From: Clostridia bacterium UC5.1-1E11
GTDB lineage: Bacteria; Bacillota; Clostridia; Oscillospirales; Acutalibacteraceae
Direction of reading: 5' to 3'
Length of the DNA: 64,000 nucleotides
NCBI GenBank assembly: GCA_001305115.1
Contig: BCAA01000002.1
Coordinates: 124,001-188,000, forward strand
The translations under genes were made by a program, and so were the position numbers. The notes below the pieces were generated by a model. It searched no databases, was not told where the DNA came from, and saw only the letters and a list, made by a program, of their open reading frames with translations. Positions 1 through 7,176 of the stretch are shown in pieces. Each line of letters starts with the position of its first letter. Within the stretch, counting starts at the first letter, position 1.

Positions 1-282
1 GACAATATGCATCCCCATGCGTTTTCGTGCATATGCTGCTCCAAAAATCGCAAGATTGTTGCTTTCCGTCCCTCCAGAAGTAAAAAACACCTCGTCCTCT
101 TTGGCGCCCAAGGCTGCGGCGATATTGCGGCGCGCCTCGGTCAGCGCCTGCTCGGCGCGGAAGCCCAGGGTATGAAGGGATGAAGGGTTTCCATAGTTTT
201 CCGTCATCAGCTCCATCACCTTTGCAGCAGCTGGCTCGCACACGCGGGTGGTGGAGGAATTGTCAAGATACGCTTCTTTCAA
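1..282 (-). CDS. Cysteine desulfurase (NifS/IscS family), N-terminal part
   Basis: A PLP-dependent enzyme that takes sulfur from L-cysteine for Fe-S cluster or tRNA thiolation pathways. Only the first 94 codons are inside the window; the rest lies beyond base 1. The protein begins with the family signature YLDNSSTT, followed by NPSSLH and the TSGGTESNN cofactor-binding stretch near residues 70-80. The start is a TTG at 282, chosen because GGAGGT lies 8 bases upstream and because the reading matches the usual family N-terminus. It is transcribed divergently from the Fur-family gene. The role (housekeeping IscS or a tRNA-specific NifS) cannot be decided from this fragment. Confidence 0.88.
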   Translation of the reverse strand, partial: MKEAYLDNSSTTRVCEPAAAKVMELMTENYGNPSSLHTLGFRAEQALTEARRNIAAALGAKEDEVFFTSGGTESNNLAIFGAAYARKRMGMHIV

Positions 283-319
283 AGGACAGGACCTCCGATA
301 TATGAATTCATGAATCCAT

Positions 320-348
320 ATTATACACCATCCTGGCAGCCAGAGCAA
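320..348 (-). promoter_or_regulatory. Promoter of the cysteine desulfurase gene
   Basis: On the minus strand TTGCTC (343-348) and a perfect TATAAT (320-325) are separated by 17 bases, placing transcription about 30 bases before the TTG start. It lies back to back with the promoter of the Fur-family gene. Confidence 0.6.
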
Positions 349-357
349 CGCGCGCCA

Positions 358-385
358 TTGCATTTTTGCATTTTCCGTTTATAAT
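358..385 (+). promoter_or_regulatory. Promoter of the Fur-family gene
   Basis: TTGCAT (358-363) and TATAAT (380-385) are 16 bases apart. A start near 391-393 would give a leader of about 135 bases, containing the folded region at 412-491. Confidence 0.6.
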
Positions 386-411
386 AAGAATCAATCTAGG
401 AAGAGGTTTTC

Positions 412-491
412 GGGGACGCCCGCCCGGCAGAAGCCGGGCACTCCGGCATAAGGCCGATATGTGGCGCAACATTTGCGCCACAGGCGTCCCC
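412..491 (+). promoter_or_regulatory. Structured leader, predicted four-way junction
   Basis: An outer 9-base stem (GGGGACGCC 412-420 with GGCGTCCCC 483-491) encloses three hairpins: GCCCGGC/GCCGGGC (422-428, 433-439), CGGC/GCCG (444-447, 453-456) and a perfect 10-base arm pair TGTGGCGCAA/TTGCGCCACA (460-469, 473-482). The ribosome site of the Fur-family gene begins about 22 bases later. It could be a cis-regulatory RNA or a palindromic DNA element. It matches no riboswitch class that I can name with confidence. Confidence 0.55.
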
Positions 492-526
492 TCCCGGAAT
501 TTCCTCCGGTTGAAAGGAGTGCCGCC

Positions 527-937
527 ATGAAAAATACCAAACAGCGCGAGGCCATGCTGTGCGTTCTGCGTCAGAGCACAGAGCCATTGAGCGCCGAGGA
601 CATCTTTGCACAGATGAAGGCGGCGTTTCCCTCCCTGGCGTTGTCCACCATCTACCGCAATCTGGAACGCTTCGCTGCCAGCGCACTTGTTGAGCGCAAC
701 GACTTTGGCGACGGTATTGTACGGTATTCGTTGGCCCGGGAACAGCACGGCCATTACTTGGTCTGCACCGGATGCCATGCAAAAATAAAGCTCTGTGATT
801 GTCCGCTCTCCGGGATGGAGCGCACCATTGCGGAAGAAACCGGCTTTACGGTGGAGAGCCATACCCTGACGATCTACGGGAAATGTCCCAAATGCGCAAA
901 AAAAGAGGAACAGGAGGAAACTGTCCATGGAATTTGA
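527..937 (+). CDS. Fur-family metal or peroxide regulator (PerR/Zur-like)
   Basis: Predicted cytoplasmic dimeric repressor of 136 residues, a normal length for Fur, PerR and Zur. The N-terminal winged helix covers about residues 1-80 and includes the typical LSTIYRNLE recognition helix. The C-terminal metal and dimer domain has QHGHYLVCTGC followed by a second CPKC pair, the structural zinc Cys4 arrangement of PerR/Zur/Fur. The start at 527 is set by AAAGGAG (513-519) and by family length; the frame is open 22 codons further upstream. Its last 11 bases overlap the following acetyltransferase gene. Which metal it senses cannot be told from sequence. The folded leader and own promoter upstream suggest it is itself regulated. 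Confidence 0.88.
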   Translation: MKNTKQREAMLCVLRQSTEPLSAEDIFAQMKAAFPSLALSTIYRNLERFAASALVERNDFGDGIVRYSLAREQHGHYLVCTGCHAKIKLCDCPLSGMERTIAEETGFTVESHTLTIYGKCPKCAKKEEQEETVHGI

Positions 938-1460
938 ACTGCGCCCCTGGCGGATGGAAGATGTGGAAGCCGTCGCCCGGTATGCCAACAACCCGAAAGT
1001 TGCCGCCAATCTACGCGACATATTTCCCTATCCATACACGCGGCAGGACGCCGAGGAGTTTCTTCAAAGCTGTATCCATGCAGACCCCTCCCGGCAATGT
1101 TTCCGCGCTATTGTGATTCAAGGGGAAGCGGCGGGCAGCATCAGTCTTTCGTTTGGAAGCGATATTGCACGTAGGTCGGCAGAATTGGGATATTGGCTGG
1201 CCGAGCCTTTCTGGGGCCAGGGGATTATGACTGCGGCTGTCCGGCAGTTCTGCGAGTACGGCTTTGCGTCGTATGATCTTGTTCGGATCCATGCGGAACC
1301 GTTCGTCTACAATCTCGCTTCGTGCCGTGTCCTGGAAAAGGCGGGATTTCAAAAGGAGGGCACTATGCGATGCAGTGTCTATAAACGCGGCGTTCTGTGG
1401 GATTCCTATCTATATGCACGGCTCAAAACCGGCTGCGTTTCCGGCGGCCCTCATTCGTGA
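927..1460 (+). CDS. GNAT acetyltransferase, RimJ/RimL type
   Basis: Predicted cytoplasmic acetyl-CoA-dependent N-acetyltransferase, 177 residues. Visible family features are the N-terminal LRPWRMEDVEAVARYANNP, the WLAEPFWGQGIMTAAV acetyl-CoA loop (QGIMT in place of R/QxxGxG/A) and the NLASCRVLEKAGF C-terminal segment found in RimL-like enzymes. The start lies inside the end of the Fur-family gene, with AGGAGG about 10 bases before it, so the two are translationally coupled. The substrate may be a ribosomal protein N-terminus or a small amine; this cannot be decided here. Confidence 0.85.
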   Translation: MEFELRPWRMEDVEAVARYANNPKVAANLRDIFPYPYTRQDAEEFLQSCIHADPSRQCFRAIVIQGEAAGSISLSFGSDIARRSAELGYWLAEPFWGQGIMTAAVRQFCEYGFASYDLVRIHAEPFVYNLASCRVLEKAGFQKEGTMRCSVYKRGVLWDSYLYARLKTGCVSGGPHS

Positions 1461-1846
1461 GGTCTTGGTTCATACAAAACAGCGCCCTATGTAAACCTTA
1501 TTTTTGGTTTAGATATTTTGCGAATGACACTGTATAAATATTCTTGTATTCAACTATTTTTAATAGAAAAGTGCCTTGTTGGAAGCCGCGACACATTTTC
1601 CTGTCATGCGAAGCTCCCTCCATTGCAGTAAATTCATGGTAAAATCATTTTTTAAATGTAAGCAAACCTGATATAAAAATCCGATTATCTGCGTAAATAC
1701 AGCGTTTAAGGACTATTCATCAACTAAAAAATCAACTATTTTACCACGAATTTACTATGATTGAATGAGCTTTGATATGACAGAAAAAGAGCAGGGCGAT
1801 TGCACAAAAAGCGTGTATTTCCCTTGCTCTTTTATTGTTTTCTAAA
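1461..1846. other. Intergenic region, AT-rich
   Basis: No gene is recognised. Composition drops sharply here and stays AT-rich to about 4100. Near its right end an imperfect hairpin (AAAGAGCAGGG with CCCTTGCTCTTT, about 1785-1833) could end transcription of the minus-strand amidohydrolase gene. Confidence 0.4.
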
Positions 1847-3005
1847 TTATTCCCAATCCATAGCCACACACGCATATGCCGCAGTTTCGATTGGCAAAAC
1901 TTGTTCATTGAAGCATACTTTCGGATTATGATGCGCGTAAATAGTGTCTGAATCCTCTTTAGCTCCAATTACAAAGTAAGAAGACGGTATTTTATTTGCA
2001 AATATTGCAAAATCATCAGACGCAGTTATATGTAGTCCAGATACTATATTAAATTCTGGATTCATAGATTCTAACGCTTTGACGATTTCCTGGTTTCTTT
2101 TTTCATCACAACAGAGGACAGGTGTATCGGTTAAAGTATCTATTTTGCTTTCTGCGTGAAAGGCACTAGAGATATTTTTTACGATTTCATTAATCCTTGT
2201 AATTAAATATTGTTTTATTTCACTGTTAAATGTACGAAGTGTTCCCTGCAAAACAGCCGTTTCTGGAATAATGTTGCCTACTGTTCCAGAACTGAATTGC
2301 CCTATTGTCAATGTTACTTCCTTATCAGGAGCGCATTCACGCGCAATTAGCTCCTGCAATGCCTGATAAATGTGAACTCCAACATTGATAGGGTCTACTC
2401 CATTCTGAGGCATGGCACCATGCGTACCTTTTCCCGTTATCGTTATTTTAAAGCCCCAAATAGAAGCAGCCGTCAAAGTGCCATAAGCGATTGTTCCTAC
2501 GGGAATAACGGACGCTACATGGGTTGCAAAAGCTGAATCTACCTTAGGATTTTCCAGTACTCCTTCAGACATAACAGCCTGTGCGCCTCCAAATGTTTCC
2601 TCCCCAGGCTGAAACAATAATTTTATTTTTCCTTTTTAATTCCTTTTCGTGCTTTTTCAATATCTTGGCGGCTCCTAACAAAGCAGTCGTATGTATATCA
2701 TGCCCACAAGCGTGCATATTGCCATTTTGTGAAGCAAAAGACAGATGACTTTCTTCACGCATAGGCAATCCGTCCATATCTGCTCTAAGAAGTAAACATC
2801 TATCTCCTGAACCCACATAACCAATAACACAATTTCCGTTGACCTTTGTCTCAAATGGAATACCAAATTCTGTCAACTTTTTTCTCACAAAAGAAACAGT
2901 TTGAGGAAGTTCAAGTCCCAATTCAGGTATTTTGTGAAGTTCTCTGCGCCATTCTATAAGCTCATTATACATCACTGTACTTTCAGTATAAATTGAAGAA
3001 TACAT
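1847..3005 (-). CDS. M20-family amidohydrolase (N-acyl-amino acid hydrolase type), frameshifted
   Basis: A zinc-dependent cytoplasmic peptidase/aminoacylase of the M20D type, read here as two overlapping frames of 146 and 256 residues. The first frame carries WRRELHKIPELG and the metal motif MHACGHDIHTT. The second carries PGEE (catalytic and metal glutamates), the dimerisation segment ITGKGTHGAMP and the final AHHNPKV metal histidine. The frames join cleanly (LKGKIKLLFQPGEE) if one base is removed from the five-T run at 2633-2637, so a single inserted base breaks the gene. This may be a sequence error or a genuine inactivation. AT-rich composition and the divergent LysR gene suggest a transferred regulator-enzyme pair. 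The substrate is unknown. Confidence 0.82.
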
Positions 3006-3087
3006 ATTCTCACTCTCTTTCTTGAAATTTTTACAATAATTATTTTATCTCTTTTTTATATGTTTGTCTTAAAGTATAATTTTATAT

Positions 3088-3113
3088 CAGTTATAACATA
3101 TACATTATAACTG
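3088..3113. promoter_or_regulatory. Inverted repeat between amidohydrolase and LysR gene
   Basis: CAGTTATAA and TTATAACTG form perfect 9-base arms with an 8-base spacer, ending 16 bases before the LysR start codon. Position and form fit a LysR-type binding site controlling both divergent genes. Confidence 0.5.
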
Positions 3114-3129
3114 AAAGGAAATTAAAATT

Positions 3130-4005
3130 ATGGAAATACATCATTTAAAACAACTCATTGCTATTTCTCAATGTGGTTCCATTAACAAAGCTTCACAAAG
3201 GCTGTATATTTCTCAACCCTCATTAAATAACATTGTAAAACGATGTGAGAAAGAATTAGGATTTACAATTTTTATGAGGACACCAAAAGGTGTGAAATTA
3301 ACTGAAAAAGGAGAGGAATTTATCAAAATAGCTCAAAATATTATTGCAGAATATAAAAAAATAGAAGACCTGTCCTCCACTAATAATAAAACAGTTTCTA
3401 TTTCATTTATTTATTTATCATATATTCTTGAAGCACTTCTTAAATTTCAAGATCAGGGCTTTTTAGTTTCTGATATGCTCCGCAGGACAGAGCCATCTGA
3501 AACAATAAATGACGTTGTATCTCAAAAGGTTCGTATAGGAATTATGCCAGTATATCAAGCAGATTTAAACGAATTTGCAGAGGAAATAAGGCAATATAGT
3601 TTGCAGTATCTTATGCTTTTTGAAGCCGTACAAATATACGCTATTGTTAGCCAGACTCATTCCCTTGCTGGTAAAAAAAGTATTTCTATCAGTGAAACCC
3701 TTGAATATCCTTTAACTTATTATACAGCAGTGCCTGAAAAATCTGTGCTTAGAAATATATATGACTCTAAGCGTTCTCTAAAAGTACAGAATAGAGATGA
3801 ATTATTTTTAGTACTGAAAAATAATAAACATATTTCTCTTTTAACCCTTACATCTCATTCAAAAAATCCAGAATTTTATTATATTCCGGTAATAGGTAAT
3901 GAGTTCAAGATGAATATATGTGCGATTTTTCTTTCTGATACTATACCTACTAAACAAGAAATTGAGATGATTAAATTTTTAAAAAGCACCATACATTTCA
4001 TATAA
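3130..4005 (+). CDS. LysR-family transcriptional regulator
   Basis: DNA-binding regulator of 291 residues, a typical LysR length. The N-terminal winged helix-turn-helix reads FxxxSQCGSINKASQRLYISQPSLNNIVKRCEKELG (shown with gaps in mind, residues about 10-45) and is followed by RTPKGVKLTEKG. The C-terminal part would be the ligand-binding domain but is weakly conserved. The start has AAAGGA about 9 bases upstream. It is divergent from the M20 amidohydrolase gene with an inverted repeat between them, so it probably regulates that gene in response to an acylated amino acid or related compound; that link is inference. It shares the AT-rich composition of its partner. Confidence 0.85.
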   Translation: MEIHHLKQLIAISQCGSINKASQRLYISQPSLNNIVKRCEKELGFTIFMRTPKGVKLTEKGEEFIKIAQNIIAEYKKIEDLSSTNNKTVSISFIYLSYILEALLKFQDQGFLVSDMLRRTEPSETINDVVSQKVRIGIMPVYQADLNEFAEEIRQYSLQYLMLFEAVQIYAIVSQTHSLAGKKSISISETLEYPLTYYTAVPEKSVLRNIYDSKRSLKVQNRDELFLVLKNNKHISLLTLTSHSKNPEFYYIPVIGNEFKMNICAIFLSDTIPTKQEIEMIKFLKSTIHFI

Positions 4006-4102
4006 TTTGTTTTTATATAAACTTTAAAAAACTGTATTTTGCAATAATTTATTTTTAATATCCAACGCAAGGATAAATGTATCTATAATTTCCCAAAAAG
4101 AA

Positions 4103-4228
4103 GAGGGTATCCCAAAAGTCATGAAGTGACTTGAAAGATACCCTCGCTTTTTTAAACGCAAATATTTTTCCGGAAAGAGGATGCCCCTTTCCTATGACTC
4201 GAAAAATTCATAGTTTTGGGCCACCCTC
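4103..4228 (+). repeat. Dispersed ~130-bp repeat, copy A
   Basis: Bounded by GAGGGTATCCCAAAA and TTTTGGGCCACCCTC, terminal inverted repeats of 15 bases with two mismatches. The left half folds into a hairpin (GAGGGTATCCCAAAAGTCA with TGACTTGAAAGATACCCTC) followed by GCTTTTTT, a terminator-like signal. Related copies lie at 28175-28304 (inverted) and 37175-37305. It sits between the convergent LysR and membrane-protein genes. Confidence 0.75.
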
Positions 4229-4328
4229 TTTTCCATGTTCCGCGGGTTCACCCGCTGTTTTCCATATGTAATCAGGAAACCACACCGATTTTCCCTCGAC
4301 AAGGCAACCTCCTTGTCCATAACGTTTT

Positions 4329-4526
4329 TTATTTTTTCTTGGTGGACGAATCCTTGCCGGTACTATTCACGCCTTTATAGATCATATAGACGATAAAGGC
4401 CAGCAAAAATACATCCAGACCGATCATCGGGGCGTTTCCATCTTTGATCTCAAACAGCATCAGGACCAGGACGGCAACCCCTAAAATACCGTAGCCAAAC
4501 AGGCTGATTCGAAATTTTGGTTTCAA
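4329..4526 (-). CDS. Small two-helix membrane protein, unknown
   Basis: A 65-residue protein with two hydrophobic segments (about residues 10-25 and 33-50) and a lysine-rich C-terminus ending STKKK. It matches no family I know. Its start overlaps the stop of the upstream glycosyltransferase gene by four bases, implying translational coupling. It may assist or anchor the membrane lipid glycosyltransferase, but this is only inferred from position. Confidence 0.6.
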   Translation of the reverse strand: MKPKFRISLFGYGILGVAVLVLMLFEIKDGNAPMIGLDVFLLAFIVYMIYKGVNSTGKDSSTKKK

Positions 4527-5653
4527 ATTGACTCCCTCTTCCCATTCGTTAGTTTCTGTAGCAACAACAGGATATTTTTACAACAATCCGACTTGTCAAA
4601 CGCTTTGCAAGCAGCGCGCATATCCGCCAAACGGCGTGGGTCCTGTAAAAGGGACCGCACCGCAAACGCACAGCTCGCACCGCTCTTGAGCCGAATCCCC
4701 ATACTGTGCGCCTGCAAAAATTGTGCATTGTCCTCCTCCTGCCCCGGAATCGCATCAAATACAGCCATAGGTAACCCGCTGGCCAACGCTTCTGAAACCG
4801 TCAGCCCGCCGGGCTTCGTAATGAGCAGGTCGGACGCATGCATATACGTTTGTACTTCTGTTGTAAATTCGACCAAGTGGGTCGGTTTCGGACTGTTCGG
4901 CAGTTCCCTGCGAAATGCCTCATAAAGTTTCCGATTCTTGCCGGTAATGACAATCACCTGGAAATCCGTACCAAGCGTGGAAATATCGCGGTATACGCCT
5001 AGAATATTTTTCACTCCAAAGCTTCCCGCCATAATCAACACCGTGGGCAGATCCGGCGAAAGGTTCATTCCGCGCAAAAGCTCGGCCCGATCCTCCTCCC
5101 GATAAAAGGACTCGAATACCGGGATTCCAAACGGATAAATTCTCTCCTGGGGCGCGCCCATCTGTACAAAGTCATCGCGCAGGGACTCTGTCGCTACCAC
5201 ATAGGCATCCACCTCCGGCGCAAGCCACGCCATGTGGGGTCCATAGTCGGTCACAACGTTTACCAGAGGCGCCGAAACCCGGCCCTGCTCCTTTAAGCGG
5301 GAAACCATCTGCCCGGCAAAATGATACGTATCCAGGATCACATCCGGTTGGAATTCCTCGATCAATGGCAAGAGCTTCCGGGCCAACATTCCATTGACGC
5401 GCGGCAACAAACCGGCAAATTTGGTATCGCGGTTGGTGCTGTGGTACAGGGAGCCGAAGATTTGTGGAGCATGTTTTGCGGAAAATTTATATCCATCGCA
5501 ACAGAGCGCGTTCACCGCGCGTCCCACATGCTGAAGCGCGTCCTCCACTCGGACCTGCGCACCCGGCAGATGCTCCTGAAAATAGGCCTCCATCGCCTGT
5601 GCAGCACGTTTATGTCCGCCCCCCGCAGCGGCATACAAAAGTAAGATTTTCAT
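4523..5653 (-). CDS. Processive diacylglycerol glycosyltransferase (MGDG synthase/UgtP family)
   Basis: Peripheral membrane enzyme of the GT28 type that transfers a sugar from a UDP-sugar to diacylglycerol, giving glycolipids and lipoteichoic acid anchors. The 376 residues begin with the MGDG-synthase glycine loop AAAGGGHKRAAQA. The C-terminal GT28 half contains VLIMAGSFGVKN, the LLITKPGGLTVSEALASGLP nucleotide-sugar motif (about residues 260-285) and PGQEEDNAQFL. It overlaps by four bases the start of the preceding paralogue's stop codon and is followed by a coupled small membrane protein. Sugar identity (glucose or galactose) is not determinable. Confidence 0.88.
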   Translation of the reverse strand: MKILLLYAAAGGGHKRAAQAMEAYFQEHLPGAQVRVEDALQHVGRAVNALCCDGYKFSAKHAPQIFGSLYHSTNRDTKFAGLLPRVNGMLARKLLPLIEEFQPDVILDTYHFAGQMVSRLKEQGRVSAPLVNVVTDYGPHMAWLAPEVDAYVVATESLRDDFVQMGAPQERIYPFGIPVFESFYREEDRAELLRGMNLSPDLPTVLIMAGSFGVKNILGVYRDISTLGTDFQVIVITGKNRKLYEAFRRELPNSPKPTHLVEFTTEVQTYMHASDLLITKPGGLTVSEALASGLPMAVFDAIPGQEEDNAQFLQAHSMGIRLKSGASCAFAVRSLLQDPRRLADMRAACKAFDKSDCCKNILLLLQKLTNGKRESI

Positions 5654-6777
5654 GGGGCGTTCTCCTTTCCGGTGAGTGAACGGATCAACCAGAGAATGTT
5701 TTTCCCGGATTGGGACTTATCAAAACGCTCGCAGGAGGAGCGCATATCCTCTAGCCGCCGGTTGTCCGCCAAAACAATGCGGATGGTCTTTCCGCAGCTC
5801 TCCCCTGCTTGAATACGCACCGCCATATTGTGGGAAAGCAGAAATTGCGCATTATCCTCCTCCTGGCCCGGGATAGCATCAAATACCGCCAGAGGGATGT
5901 CGCACGCCAACGCCTCTGAGACGGTCAGCCCGCCAGGCTTTGTCACCAAAAGATCTGCTGCATGCATATACTTGTCCACTTCATCGGTAAAGTAGACCAG
6001 CTTTGTCCGGCGTTTGCTCTTGGCCAATTCCTCCGCAAATGCCTCGTAGAGCTTTTGGTTTCTTCCTGTGATGACGATAATCTGAAAAACAATGTCCTGT
6101 GCGGCAATTTCGCGGTAAATATCCATGATTCCGGACACCCCAAAGCTTCCCGCCATGAACAGGATCGTCGGCACATCCGGCTCCAGTCCCATCTCCTGGA
6201 GCAGCGCCGCCTTGTTCTCCTTGCTGAAGAACACATCGTTTACCGGAATACCAAACGGATAGATAATATCGCGCGGCGCCCCCATCTCCACCATCTCCGG
6301 CACCATATCTTCATTGCTCACCACATAGGCATCCACTTGCCGCGCAATCCAGGCGCGATGCGGCCCATAGTCCGTCATCAAACAAATCAAAGGCGCCTGT
6401 ACAAGGCCCTTCTCCTTCAAATGGGAGATCATTTCTGTGGCAAACGGGTGTGTGGATAAAATGAGATCCGGCGCCTGTTCACGGAGCATCGGCAACAACC
6501 GCAGGCCGAGCAGGCCGCTGAAATGCGTCATCAGTGTATTGAGAACGCTCTCCTCGTTTGTTGCACGATATAGTTGTCCAAAGACCTTTGGCGTTTTTGT
6601 TGCCAAGAAGCGGTAGCCATCGCAGCATGTCTTATCCAATAGGGACCCTACACATTTGAGTGCGTCCACCACTTCGACACGCCATTGCGGTTCGTTTTCC
6701 CGCAGGCATGTCTGAACGGCCTGCGCGGCGCGCAGATGCCCACCTCCTGTAGCGGCGGATAGAATCAATATTTTCAC
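5650..6777 (-). CDS. Processive diacylglycerol glycosyltransferase, tandem paralogue
   Basis: Same family as the gene downstream and clearly a tandem duplicate: it has AATGGGHLRAAQA at the N-terminus, FMAGSFGVSG, LLVTKPGGLTVSEALACDIP and PGQEEDNAQFL. I choose the GTG at 6777 (375 residues) because GAAGGAGGG lies just upstream and because the length then equals its paralogue; the frame is open ten codons further. It is the first gene of a three-gene operon with four-base overlaps. Divergence between the two copies suggests they add successive sugars or use different sugars. Confidence 0.88.
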   Translation of the reverse strand: MKILILSAATGGGHLRAAQAVQTCLRENEPQWRVEVVDALKCVGSLLDKTCCDGYRFLATKTPKVFGQLYRATNEESVLNTLMTHFSGLLGLRLLPMLREQAPDLILSTHPFATEMISHLKEKGLVQAPLICLMTDYGPHRAWIARQVDAYVVSNEDMVPEMVEMGAPRDIIYPFGIPVNDVFFSKENKAALLQEMGLEPDVPTILFMAGSFGVSGIMDIYREIAAQDIVFQIIVITGRNQKLYEAFAEELAKSKRRTKLVYFTDEVDKYMHAADLLVTKPGGLTVSEALACDIPLAVFDAIPGQEEDNAQFLLSHNMAVRIQAGESCGKTIRIVLADNRRLEDMRSSCERFDKSQSGKNILWLIRSLTGKENAP

Positions 6778-6864
6778 AATGACCCTCCTTCGGACAGCGA
6801 AACCCATTTTCTTTCGCGATTTTATTCCGCCCTGGATGATTTCGACAACTCTTTTGATTCCTTT

Positions 6865-6892
6865 ATTATATCATATATTCAAGGCGATTCAA
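6865..6892 (-). promoter_or_regulatory. Promoter of the glycosyltransferase operon
   Basis: On the minus strand TTGAAT (6887-6892) and TATAAT (6865-6870) are 16 bases apart, about 90 bases before the GTG start. The rest of the intergenic stretch up to 7176 holds no gene; it is AT-rich and must also hold the promoter of the VanW gene. Confidence 0.6.
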
Positions 6893-7176
6893 CACGAACC
6901 AGGAAATCTTCTCAATATGGGGACTTTGGGAACTGTTTCCGTGCAATAGCTCGCCGGAATATTCCTGAGCCTTATTCATTTTTTCTCTGGATCTCCATCT
7001 TTTTCCTGCAAAAATGGAATGGTAAGTATTCCGCCAGGAATTGGCGTGATTAATGATAAAGCTGTAACTTTACTTTTTTCAAAAAAAGTTATATCATACT
7101 ATTAAATCCGCAGGGACTTCCGTTGGCGCGCCAAAACGCGGCCGCGGACAGCTGATACAAGAGAGGGAGGCACCGA

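Noticed and set aside
461-526. Upstream extension of the Fur-family frame
   Set aside because: It runs through the perfect leader hairpin and lacks a ribosome site; the family length fits the start at 527.
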